A stretch of DNA of 64,000 nucleotides. It comes from VXYL01 sp965208525 (GTDB lineage: Bacteria; Pseudomonadota; Gammaproteobacteria; Pseudomonadales; Azotimanducaceae). The stretch spans positions 124,001-188,000 of the forward strand of contig OZ242340.1 in the NCBI GenBank assembly GCA_965208525.1, in the 5' to 3' direction. Of this stretch, positions 1-9,131 are shown piece after piece. A program made the position numbers and the translations under genes. Position 1 is the stretch's first letter; every line of letters begins with the position of its first letter. The notes beneath the pieces are model-generated. The model saw nothing but the letters and a program-made list of their open reading frames with translations. It ran no database searches and had not been told where the DNA came from.

Positions 1-1
1 G

Positions 2-796
2 CCCATCGGCGCTGCCGTGAGCTATCTGCATGAGCGCCGCGGGGCATCCGGCGAACGCTTGCTCACGGTGGATTTCGGTGGCGGAACGCTCGACTTCTGC
101 GTGCTGCAACGGCGGGCCGCGCATCGCTTCGACGTGATCGCGACGCACGGCGTGGGCCTCGGCGGCGACCACATCGATCAGCGCCTTTTTCGCGAACTGC
201 TCTTCCCGCTGCTCGGCAAGGGCGAGCGCTGGCGCCGGCGGGGCCAGGCCGGGGAGATCGACACGCTGTTCCCGTTCGATCGCTATGAAGAGCTGCTGGT
301 GAACTGGCCGGTGACGTATCTGCTGAACCAGAACCGCTACACCACGGCCGTGCAGGACTGCATCGAGCAAGGCGGTGCTGCGCGGCTGAAGTTCCGCCGC
401 CTGCGCGAGCTGATCCAGCAGAACTACGGCTATGTCGTCTTTCAGGCCATCAAGGACTTCAAGGCGGAGCTCTCGAGCCGGGACGAAGCGGTGCTCGACA
501 TCGGCGAGATAGACGTGGAGGTGCGCCTGTCGCGGCGCGAGTTCGAATGCCTGATCGGCGATCTGTTGCGCCAGGTGGAGGAGGCTGTGGAGGAAACCAT
601 GCGTCGCGCTGCGTTACCGTTCGATGCCATCGACATCGTGCTCCGCACCGGGGGCTCGTCGCTGATCCCTGCCGTGCACCGCATCCTCGATGAGCGCTTT
701 CCCGGACGGGTGGTGAACCACGACCCGTTCACGAGCGTTGCGGCGGGGCTGGCGGTGGCAGACTTCCACGAGATGAGGAACGGGGGGAGAGCATGA
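2..796 (+). CDS. Hsp70-family (YegD-like) protein, C-terminal part
   Basis: The reading frame is open from base 2, so the 5' end lies outside the window. The visible part carries two actin-fold ATPase signatures of the Hsp70 family. The phosphate-2 loop is DFGGGTLDFCV, and the adenosine motif is a TGGSSLIPAV segment near the C-terminus followed by DPFTSVAAGLAVA. No substrate-binding domain follows, so it resembles short YegD-type Hsp70 relatives more than DnaK itself. The role would be ATP-dependent chaperone-like activity in the cytoplasm, but clients are unknown. It overlaps the next gene by four bases (ATGA), which implies translational coupling. Confidence 0.85.
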   Translation, partial: PIGAAVSYLHERRGASGERLLTVDFGGGTLDFCVLQRRAAHRFDVIATHGVGLGGDHIDQRLFRELLFPLLGKGERWRRRGQAGEIDTLFPFDRYEELLVNWPVTYLLNQNRYTTAVQDCIEQGGAARLKFRRLRELIQQNYGYVVFQAIKDFKAELSSRDEAVLDIGEIDVEVRLSRREFECLIGDLLRQVEEAVEETMRRAALPFDAIDIVLRTGGSSLIPAVHRILDERFPGRVVNHDPFTSVAAGLAVADFHEMRNGGRA

Positions 797-1257
797 CGAC
801 GGGCGAAGGCTTCGCGCGGGTGCTGGACCGGTTTACTGCAGCGGTAGAGGCGGGAGATGGCGCTGCGCTCGCGAGCCTGTTCACTGAGGACGGCGTGTAC
901 GAGGACGGCTTCTATGGCGCATCGTCCGGCAGGACAGAGATCGCCGACATGCTGGAGACGAAGTTCTGGGGCCACGCCGAAGACTTCCGCTGGCGCATGT
1001 TGGAGCCGGTCTGCGACGGCCAACACGGGTACGCGCGCTATGTTTTCAGCTATCGCTCCAAGCTGCCGGGCGTCGTCGGCGAGACGGTGGTGTTCGAAGG
1101 CATGAGCCAGTTCACCTTCGAAGGCGAACTGATCCGTCGCTATCGCGAGGTGTTCGAGACGGGCGTGGCGATGGCCCAGCTCCGCTTCCCCGCCGAACGG
1201 ATCGCGAAGGGCCTCGGACGGCGAGCGGCCGCGTTGCGGGAGCGGGAAGGCGTTTGA
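793..1257 (+). CDS. SnoaL/NTF2-like domain protein
   Basis: A 154-residue protein with the cone-shaped NTF2/SnoaL pattern. An N-terminal helix reads RFTAAVEAGDGAALASLF, followed by TEDGVYED and a run of beta strands ending VVFEGMSQFTFEGELI. Such proteins are small ligand-binding domains or act as isomerases, hydrolases or dehydratases; no specific function can be assigned here. The start codon overlaps the stop of the upstream Hsp70-family gene, so the two are probably one operon. The tail (FPAERIAKGLGRRAAALRE) is basic and helical, beyond the usual fold. Confidence 0.75.
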   Translation: MTTGEGFARVLDRFTAAVEAGDGAALASLFTEDGVYEDGFYGASSGRTEIADMLETKFWGHAEDFRWRMLEPVCDGQHGYARYVFSYRSKLPGVVGETVVFEGMSQFTFEGELIRRYREVFETGVAMAQLRFPAERIAKGLGRRAAALREREGV

Positions 1258-1292
1258 GGGATGCTACCCGTCAGCTTCGGCTTGGCGGACCT

Positions 1293-1431
1293 GGAGGGAC
1301 GGCGTCCCGCCCTCCAAGCGTGCCGAAGGCGCGCATGCAGCGGAGCCGGACAAGCCCCCACAAGCGCCCCAGACAACGCCAACAAAGCGCCTCCAGCAGC
1401 GCACCGGCGCGAGAGAGGGCGAGACGCCCTC
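1293..1431. repeat. intergenic GC-rich palindromes (REP-like)
   Basis: The 216-bp spacer between convergent genes holds no gene. It carries two palindromes: GGAGGGACGGCGTCCCGCCCTCC at 1293–1315 is represented by its arms GGAGGG and CCCTCC, and a second at 1415–1431 has a 7-bp stem (GAGGGCG/CGCCCTC) with loop AGA. The same motif family recurs in many other spacers of this window. Either hairpin could also act as a bidirectional terminator. Confidence 0.6.
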
Positions 1432-1473
1432 GCACCGTAAACCCCCAACGTCCGACAGGGTGCCGGAGCGACG

Positions 1474-2082
1474 TCACTCCGGCACGGGCTGGTAGTCGCG
1501 GTCGATGGTGGCGAAGAAGGTCTGCACCATGCGGTAGGTCATGCCCCAGACGAAGTGGCCACCGGCGAGTCGGAAACCGTTGAAACCCATCGCGCCTGTG
1601 GCAACGGGCCGACGTTCGATTGTGTGGTTGTCACCGCGATGCATCGGCGCGAGGGGTGTCCATACCGCCTCTGCCACCTCGTAGTTCAGGGAGAACGAGG
1701 GATCGCCCTCGATGGCGAACACGAAAGGCGCTACAACCATGTCGCGGCGCACTGCCTGGGGTCGCTGGGGCTCGAGTTGTCCGAGCACCGGTGCGGTGCT
1801 GATGTCGAGGCCGATCTCCTCCTGCGTCTCCCGCACGGCGGCGGCACAGAGGTCGGCATCGGTGGGATCGAGATGGCCGCCGGGAAAGGCCATGTGACCG
1901 GACCACGGATCGCCAGGGCGCTTGGCACGCTGGATGAAGAGCACTTCAGCGTCTTCCTTGCTGCCATCGAGTGGTTCTCGCAAAACCACCGCCACTGCCG
2001 CTTGGCGCGTGCGTTTGGTGGTGGTGAAGGCAGCGGGACGGGTTGCGTTCAGGCGGCGGCGAATCGTGGCCAAATCAAGCAT
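1474..2082 (-). CDS. Nudix hydrolase (CoA pyrophosphatase-like, NudL group)
   Basis: The Nudix box is intact: GGHLDPTDADL, then AAVRETQEEIGL, matching Gx5Ex7REUxEExGU. The family hydrolyses nucleoside diphosphates linked to another moiety. The preceding segment (IQRAKRPGDPWSGHMAFPGG) matches NudL-type CoA and acyl-CoA pyrophosphatases. I set the start at the ATG giving MLDLATIRRRLN because the frame extends further upstream without family similarity and would run into the divergent thioesterase gene. The product is about 202 residues, normal for the family, and cytoplasmic. Confidence 0.85.
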   Translation of the reverse strand: MLDLATIRRRLNATRPAAFTTTKRTRQAAVAVVLREPLDGSKEDAEVLFIQRAKRPGDPWSGHMAFPGGHLDPTDADLCAAAVRETQEEIGLDISTAPVLGQLEPQRPQAVRRDMVVAPFVFAIEGDPSFSLNYEVAEAVWTPLAPMHRGDNHTIERRPVATGAMGFNGFRLAGGHFVWGMTYRMVQTFFATIDRDYQPVPE

Positions 2083-2142
2083 TGCCGCATGATAACTTGC
2101 GGGCTGTAAGCCTCCATACATGCAGCAACGGGACGCAAGCCA

Positions 2143-2565
2143 TTGAGCCTCGAATCCACTGCCAACAGGTGCTTCGTCTGCGGACCGAGCAATCCCATCG
2201 GCCTCAAGGTGCGGTTTCGCCTCGACGAGGACGTTTGCCGCGCCGAGTTCACGCCTCAGGACGAGCACGTGGGTTACGACGGCGTCACGCACGGCGGCAT
2301 TCTCTTCAGCCTGCTTGACGACGTGATGGCGAATTGGGTGTTCCTGCGCGGCGAGCGCTGCTACACGGCTCGTGCGGAGGTGCGCTATCGCAGGCCGCTG
2401 CCGATCGGCACGCCAGTGCGGCTCGAGGGGCGCCAGGAGAAGCGAAGGGGGCGACTCGCGACGCTGTCCGGGAAGATCATCCGTCAGGACGACGATTCGG
2501 TGGTCGCGGAGGCTTCGGCGCGGTTCATGGTTGAGGCGTCAGACGGGCACGTTCGCGTGCCCTGA
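2143..2565 (+). CDS. PaaI-type hotdog thioesterase
   Basis: A 140-residue single-domain hotdog protein. The N-terminal FVCGPSNPIGLKVRF, the VGYDGVTHGGILFSLLDDVMA helix with its HGG motif, and the strand YTARAEVRYRRPLPIGTPV are typical of the PaaI/YbgC acyl-CoA thioesterase superfamily. The start appears to be TTG at 2143, because the nearby upstream ATG (2120) is out of frame and terminates within nine codons. It would hydrolyse an acyl-CoA of unknown chain type in the cytoplasm. It is divergent from the Nudix gene, which suggests a shared promoter region. Confidence 0.85.
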   Translation: MSLESTANRCFVCGPSNPIGLKVRFRLDEDVCRAEFTPQDEHVGYDGVTHGGILFSLLDDVMANWVFLRGERCYTARAEVRYRRPLPIGTPVRLEGRQEKRRGRLATLSGKIIRQDDDSVVAEASARFMVEASDGHVRVP

Positions 2566-2647
2566 CGGGCACGGCGGCAGTTCACGACGCGAATTCCCGG
2601 CGCGCCGACGCAAACAGCCAACGGTTCCTTAACTGTCTCCACGCGAG

Positions 2648-2653
2648 TACAAT
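2648..2653 (+). promoter_or_regulatory. predicted -10 element upstream of rpsU
   Basis: A TACAAT hexamer lies about 30 bp before rpsU, followed by a GC-rich discriminator and CCTTTC. The same TACAATCCGCGCCC string occurs before the small gene at 32385, which supports it as a sigma-70 promoter core. No clear -35 was identified. Confidence 0.5.
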
Positions 2654-2679
2654 CCGCGCCCCTTTCTGGCGAGATGTCC

Positions 2680-2895
2680 ATGCCCAGCGTCAAGGTCCGG
2701 GAGAACGAGCCGTTCGATGTCGCCTTGCGGCGATTCAAGCGTTCCTGCGAGAAGGCGGGAATCCTTGCTGAGGTTCGCAAGCGCGAGTACTACGAAAAGC
2801 CCACCGCCGTGCGCAAGCGCAAGGCTGCGGCGGCCGTTAAGCGCAACCTCAAAAAGCTTCAGCGCGAAGCCCGGCGATTCGAGCGCACCCACTAG
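2680..2895 (+). CDS. rpsU: 30S ribosomal protein S21
   Basis: A 71-residue basic protein, strongly matching S21: MPSVKVRENEPFDVALRRF, then KRSCEKAGILAEVRKREYYE and a lysine/arginine-rich tail. S21 binds the 30S platform and is needed for initiation with Shine–Dalgarno mRNAs. I chose the second in-frame ATG (2680) over 2674 because E. coli S21 begins MPVIKVREN. It heads the rpsU–yqeY–dnaG–rpoD cluster, the classic gammaproteobacterial macromolecular-synthesis block with yqeY inserted. Confidence 0.97.
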   Translation: MPSVKVRENEPFDVALRRFKRSCEKAGILAEVRKREYYEKPTAVRKRKAAAAVKRNLKKLQREARRFERTH

Positions 2896-2938
2896 GAAAG
2901 CGCCGGCGGGTGCTTAAGGCGCTCGCGAAGGTTCGACC

Positions 2939-3388
2939 ATGTCCGAACTCAAGACGACCATCGGTGCTGCCACCAGGGCCGCCATGCGCGCACGGGACCG
3001 CCGGCGCCTTGGCGCGTTGCGGCTCGTGAATGCCGAGATCAAGCGCGTCGAGGTGGACGAGCGTCGCGAGCTCGCGGACGCGGACGTACTGCAAGTGCTC
3101 ACCAGAATGATCAAGCAGCGCCGCGACTCGCTGCGCCAGTATCGTGATGCCGGGCGCGACGACCTCGCGGGTCAAGAACAGTTCGAGATCGATCTGATCG
3201 ACGAGTTCATGCCCGAGGCCCTGTCGGATGCAGACATTACCCAAGCCATAGATGAAGCGGTGGCAAGGCTCGGTGCGACGTCCATGCGCGACATGGGCAA
3301 GGTTATGGGGGCGTTGCGCGGCGCCCTGCAGGGCCGCGCGGACATGGGCCGTGTCAGTGGTCTGGTGAAGGAGCGACTCGCCAACTGA
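2939..3388 (+). CDS. yqeY: GatB/YqeY-domain protein
   Basis: A 149-residue protein of the YqeY family, homologous to the tRNA-binding tail domain of GatB. It is rich in helix, with the family-typical LRLVNAEIKRVEVDERREL near the N-terminus and MRDMGKVMGALRGALQGRAD near the C-terminus. The exact cellular role of stand-alone YqeY proteins is unsettled; tRNA binding is inferred from the GatB relation. Position between rpsU and dnaG is the usual location in many proteobacteria. Confidence 0.93.
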   Translation: MSELKTTIGAATRAAMRARDRRRLGALRLVNAEIKRVEVDERRELADADVLQVLTRMIKQRRDSLRQYRDAGRDDLAGQEQFEIDLIDEFMPEALSDADITQAIDEAVARLGATSMRDMGKVMGALRGALQGRADMGRVSGLVKERLAN

Positions 3389-3473
3389 GCCCGCCACGGC
3401 AGACGGCCTCGGAGGGAAAGGCAGGATGCCCTTTCCAGAGGCCGTCGGCTTGCATCTTGAGTAGAATCTCCTC

Positions 3474-5243
3474 ATGGCTGGCCGCATTCCTCAGGAGTTC
3501 ATCAATTCCCTGATCGAGCGGGCGGACATCGTGTCGGTGATCGGCACGAGGGTCGAGCTCAAGCGCGCCGGCAAGAGTCTCAAGGGCTTGTGCCCGTTTC
3601 ACGACGAGAAAACTCCCTCGTTCAACGTCAACCCGGACAAGCAGCTCTATTACTGCTTCGGCTGCGGCGCTGGCGGCACGGCACTCACGTTTCTGCGCGA
3701 ATACGAGCGGCTTGACTTCGTCGAGGCGGTGGAGACGCTCGCTGGCATCATGGGCGTGGAAGTGCCTCGGGAACGCGGACGGGAGCCGCCTCGGGACACC
3801 GGCCTTTACGACGTCCTCGCCGACGCAGACCGCACCTATCGAGGCTGGCTACGGCGCCACCCCACGGCGCATCGCGCCACGGACTATCTGAAGCGACGGG
3901 GCCTCCGCGGCCCCGTGGCGCGAGACTTCGGCATCGGTTTCGCGCCCCAAGGGTGGGACGGCATCAAGACGGCGCTTTCGAACATCGGCGTGGAACGTCT
4001 CATCGACGCGGGTCTCGTCATCCGCAACGACAACGGTCGCACCTACGACCGCTTCCGCGACCGCATCATGTTCCCCATCCACGACACTCGAGGTCGCGTT
4101 GTGGGCTTTGGCGGCCGTGTGCTCGGCGACGAACAGCCGAAGTACCTCAACTCCCCGGAGACCGATGTCTTCCACAAGGGGCAGGAGCTCTATGGCCTGT
4201 TCGAGGCGCGTCGCGCCCGCCGCAATCTCGACTCCGCAATCGTCGTCGAGGGCTACATGGATGTGGTGGGGCTGGCGCAGCATGGCGTTGGTGGCGCCGT
4301 CGCCACGCTCGGAACCGCCATCGGCGAGACGCACTTCCGCAAGCTGTATCGGCACACCAACGACGTGGTGTGCTGCTTCGATGGCGACGCAGCGGGTCGC
4401 CAAGCCGCCTGGAAGGCGGTGCTGGCCGCGTTCCCCGCCCTCTCCGAACGCCGCCAGTTACGCTTCATCTTGCTACCCGACGGCGAGGACCCGGACAGCA
4501 TCGTCGCGCGCGAAGGCTCCGAGCGCTTCGACCAGCGCGTGCGCGAGGCCGTGCCCGTGGCCGAGTATTACTTCGGCGAGCTCGAACGGGGCCTGCACCT
4601 AGAGCGCATCGGCGACCGCGCCCGGCTTTGCGACCTCGCCCTGCCAGACCTCGCCACCCTGCCCGACGGTATGTTCCGTCGCATGATGGTCGAGCGGCTG
4701 GCACAGACGGCGCAAGTCGATCCGAGGCAGCTCGAAGTGCGGCTGGGACAAGCGGGACAGCCTAGGGCAGCGGCGCGCCGATCCGCCACCGAGCCACCGG
4801 CGGACGCTGCCGCCATGTCGCAGTTGATGCGCAAGCTCCTGCACATGCTCCTGCGGCAACCTGCCTGCACGCACGAGCTCGACGAGCGTTTGCGACCGGA
4901 GGTGCTGGCCGCTGCGCAAGACACGCTGCTGCGGCGACTGCTCGACTATCTGATTCGGGAACCCGACTCCGACACGGCAACGGTGTTGGCGCGTTTCCTA
5001 AGCGATCCCGGCTACGAAGAGCTGGCGACGCTGGCGGCACAGCCGCTGGCGGTGCCAGACGAAGGCATCGTGGCCGAGTTCCGGGACGGCGTGGCACGAC
5101 TCCTTCAGGAGCGGCAGCGTGCAGAGCGAGGCAGTCGGGGCGGCGACAGCGAGTCCACCGAAAGCCTGCTTGAGCGAGCTGCGGCGCTCGATGCTAGGTC
5201 GAGAAGGCTCTCGCGGGGCGATGTCGCAAAGGCGGCGTCTTGA
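3474..5243 (+). CDS. dnaG: DNA primase
   Basis: 589 residues, normal for DnaG. The N-terminal CHC2 zinc ribbon is complete (LCPFHDEKTPSFNV, then YYCFGCGAGG). The catalytic TOPRIM domain includes VVEGYMDVVGL and the acidic FDGDAAGRQAAWKA loop. The C-terminal ~150 residues form the helical DnaB-helicase interaction region. It synthesises RNA primers at the replication fork. The GTG-free start (ATG 3474) follows closely on a TAGAAT promoter-like hexamer near 3461. Downstream lies rpoD after a 421-bp spacer. Confidence 0.97.
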   Translation: MAGRIPQEFINSLIERADIVSVIGTRVELKRAGKSLKGLCPFHDEKTPSFNVNPDKQLYYCFGCGAGGTALTFLREYERLDFVEAVETLAGIMGVEVPRERGREPPRDTGLYDVLADADRTYRGWLRRHPTAHRATDYLKRRGLRGPVARDFGIGFAPQGWDGIKTALSNIGVERLIDAGLVIRNDNGRTYDRFRDRIMFPIHDTRGRVVGFGGRVLGDEQPKYLNSPETDVFHKGQELYGLFEARRARRNLDSAIVVEGYMDVVGLAQHGVGGAVATLGTAIGETHFRKLYRHTNDVVCCFDGDAAGRQAAWKAVLAAFPALSERRQLRFILLPDGEDPDSIVAREGSERFDQRVREAVPVAEYYFGELERGLHLERIGDRARLCDLALPDLATLPDGMFRRMMVERLAQTAQVDPRQLEVRLGQAGQPRAAARRSATEPPADAAAMSQLMRKLLHMLLRQPACTHELDERLRPEVLAAAQDTLLRRLLDYLIREPDSDTATVLARFLSDPGYEELATLAAQPLAVPDEGIVAEFRDGVARLLQERQRAERGSRGGDSESTESLLERAAALDARSRRLSRGDVAKAAS

Positions 5244-5349
5244 TTCGCGCCGCGCCGCCGCCATATCTGCGGTAGCGAATGAGGAAACTGGGTACCTTGA
5301 GCGGAGCTGAAGTTCACCGACTTCCCCGCATTGCAATGGCTGCGTAAGG

Positions 5350-5502
5350 GCAGGGGCTTGTCCCCGCCCGTGTCCGGCGCTACGACAAGACCCGGCGCGG
5401 GACAACCGGAGCCCAACGAGGAATCGGTCGAAGCGCAGCAGTTCGCGCAAGCGAACAGCCAACCACGCCCGTCAGGGCGCCGGGACGGGACAAGCCCGTC
5501 CC
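5350..5502. repeat. intergenic palindromes between dnaG and rpoD
   Basis: The 421-bp dnaG–rpoD spacer has no convincing gene. It contains two related GC-rich palindromes near 5350–5370 and 5482–5502. The second has a perfect 8-bp stem GGGACGGG/CCCGTCCC with loop ACAAG. They share the 'GGGGCTTGTCCCC' style seen also at 12272–12292. One may terminate dnaG transcription; the promoter for rpoD follows immediately. Confidence 0.55.
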
Positions 5503-5516
5503 CTACAGGACAGACA

Positions 5517-5525
5517 TGCTATAGT
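5517..5525 (+). promoter_or_regulatory. extended -10 promoter for rpoD
   Basis: TGCTATAGT matches the extended -10 consensus (TGnTATAAT) and lies 140 bp upstream of the rpoD start, right after the palindromic block. This suggests rpoD is transcribed from its own promoter as well as any readthrough from dnaG. Confidence 0.55.
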
Positions 5526-5664
5526 GGCGCGTTTTTTCGGCGCGCAATAGGCGCGGACGCATGAGACGTCGCGCAAAAGCTCCATGGCGCCGGGCGGCAA
5601 GCAAGCGGCAGCGAAGACTATCCCTGCGGGCGATGGCTCGTGGGCACAACCAAAAAGGGGCGAA

Positions 5665-7530
<1,866 letters not shown>

Positions 7531-7563
7531 GGTCGCAAGGGCCTTCGGCCCATCACGAAAACT

Positions 7564-7594
7564 CGACGGTCGCGCCCGCAAGGGCGGACCGTCG
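7564..7594 (+). terminator. hairpin downstream of rpoD
   Basis: A perfect stem CGACGGTC/GACCGTCG encloses a second stem-loop (CGCCC GCAA GGGCG), 34 bp after the rpoD stop. No long T-run follows, so intrinsic termination is plausible but not assured. A shorter GGGCC-TTC-GGCCC hairpin sits at 7539–7551. Confidence 0.5.
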
Positions 7595-7694
7595 TCAAAT
7601 CACGCCCTTGTGAGGACTCGAAAAGCCGACCTTTTCGATGGGCGTCGGCACGGCGTCGCCTCATCCGACGGGGTCCCTATCCCGAAGGAAAAGT

Positions 7695-8113
7695 TGGTGG
7701 GCCCACCAGGACTCGAACCTGGGACCAATGGATTCGCTTGTTCCCGGCGTTTCTGCCGGGAGCGGACTATCTCATCACCCTCGCACGCCCGTCTTGGGAG
7801 GCCGAGACGAACATGCGGTGGGGTGCGGGACGCTCTAGCCTGTTATCAAGGACGCTTCGGGCGGCTCCTCCGGCGAGGGGAGGCCATCCCACCTCAGTCC
7901 TCAGGTAGTCTCTGCACCTTCCGGCGGTGTACCGCCGGCTTGGCTCAGGGTTGCCGGGTCGCGCCAAGCGCGCTGACGGGTTCCCTGAATTCATCCCGTT
8001 CATCTTCCGCCTTACGACGGAAGCGCACCTTGTTCCTGGCCCCCGCCAGGCGAATGCCTGCCGGGACCAAAGCCAGATGAGTCCACTGCTCTAACCAACT
8101 GAGCTATAGGCCC
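7695..8113 (-). tRNA. ileX: tRNA-Ile(CAU), split by a group I intron
   Basis: Read on the minus strand, the 5' half GGGCCTATAGCTCAGTTGG... runs to the anticodon CAT at 8077–8079. The 3' half resumes at 7734 with AATCCATTGGTCCC and ends in encoded CCA. Joined, they give a normal 77-nt tRNA: acceptor GGGCCTA/TGGGCCC, anticodon stem TGGA/TCCA, loop CTCATAA, T-arm CCAGGTTCGAACCTGG. A CAU anticodon in this body resembles the minor tRNA-Ile2, whose C34 is modified to lysidine to read AUA. An elongator tRNA-Met is less likely but not excluded. The halves are separated by the 342-nt intron annotated below. Confidence 0.92.
7735..8076 (-). ncRNA. self-splicing group I intron (IC3-like) in tRNA-Ile anticodon loop
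   Basis: The insert has the conserved group I core in order: P element AATTCAGGGAACCC, Q element CAACCCTGAGCCAAGC, R element GGTGCAGAGACTA, and S element GATAGTCC; R and S form P7. The 5' splice site follows the U of CAU, and the intron ends in G (omega-G) at 7735. An internal guide GUG at about 8025, directly before a P2 hairpin (CTTCCG/CGGAAG), can pair with CAU through the required U·G, as in the Azoarcus tRNA-Ile intron. A P9-type hairpin (CCCGGC/GCCGGG) precedes the 3' end. The P1 loop is long, about 46 nt, with its own stem. No homing endonuclease frame is present. Confidence 0.93.
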
Positions 8114-8186
8114 ATGAGCGGTGAGTGTAATGCACGCCGTCCCTTCAGGGGGATCGTTCGCGGAAGGAACCCTTAAGTGAGGTTTC

Positions 8187-9035
8187 TCAGCCGACCGGCA
8201 CGCGGGCAACAGGAACCGGCAGGCCCGGGACGGAGGCTTGGATGCGATACACCGAGCCTTCGCGGTGCCCGGCTCCGCCGGGCGAACCGGTGACGATATA
8301 GAGATATTCGAGCCCATCGCCGCCAAAACAGACGCTAGTGCACATGGGTTGGGGAATCCCGATGTGTTCGCGCCGGCTGCCGTCCGGTTCGTAGACATTG
8401 ACGCCGTTGCCGCCTGCCATCGCCACCCACACCGCGCCGTCTTGGGAGACGGCAAGGCCATCCGGCGCACCGGCGTCGGAACGTGCGAACAGCCGCTTCT
8501 CGCCGAGTTCGCCACCCTTGGCGACGGCGTAGCAATACACCGCCTGGCGGCGCGAGTCGGAGTGATACAGCGTGCTGCCGTCCGGCGAAAAGCCGAGGCC
8601 GTTGGTGAGCAGGATGTCCCGCCCGACGATGCGGCTGCTCCCGTCCAAGTCGATGAGATAAAGATTGCCCGGCTGCTGCTCGCCCTCTTCGAACACCGGG
8701 CTCCCGAGAGAGCCGGCGTAAATGCGCCCCGCCTCGTCTGTGGTCAGGTCGTTGTAGCCGACATTGCCATGCTCGGAATTACGGTCGAGCAACGTCACCG
8801 TCTCGCCGCCGGCAAAGGGCTTGTAGGCGATGTTGCGCCCACCCACCACCATGCCGCCGGCTTCGTGCAACGCCATGCCGCCGATGCCGCGGCGGTGTTC
8901 GAAGACCGTGCTCACTTCGCCGTCGGCGTCCAAGCAGAAGACACCGCCGTGGTGAACGTCGCTGAACAGCAGTCCACGTCCCGGCACCCAGACCGGTGCC
9001 TCGATCAGCCCATAGCCTTGCGCAAGCGGCTCCAT
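8187..9035 (-). CDS. SMP-30/gluconolactonase/LRE-family protein
   Basis: 282 residues forming a six-bladed propeller of the SMP-30 family. Visible markers are EAPVWVPGRGLLFSDVHHG at the N-terminus, the metal-ligand strand LLTNGLGFSPDGSTLYHSDS, and DAGAPDGLAVSQDGAVWVAM. These enzymes hydrolyse sugar lactones or similar esters using a divalent metal held by Glu, Asn and Asp. There is no signal peptide, so it is likely cytoplasmic. The substrate is unknown. It lies downstream of the ABC ATPase gene on the same strand, with a 96-bp gap. Confidence 0.85.
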   Translation of the reverse strand: MEPLAQGYGLIEAPVWVPGRGLLFSDVHHGGVFCLDADGEVSTVFEHRRGIGGMALHEAGGMVVGGRNIAYKPFAGGETVTLLDRNSEHGNVGYNDLTTDEAGRIYAGSLGSPVFEEGEQQPGNLYLIDLDGSSRIVGRDILLTNGLGFSPDGSTLYHSDSRRQAVYCYAVAKGGELGEKRLFARSDAGAPDGLAVSQDGAVWVAMAGGNGVNVYEPDGSRREHIGIPQPMCTSVCFGGDGLEYLYIVTGSPGGAGHREGSVYRIQASVPGLPVPVARVPVG

Positions 9036-9131
9036 GTCGGTCTCCTAACTGTTGGTCGCATCCCAGCGAACCGGGAAGCGAGCAGTTCGAGTAGGCGAAC
9101 TGCCAACGCCCCGGCCAGGGCACGCCTGCAC

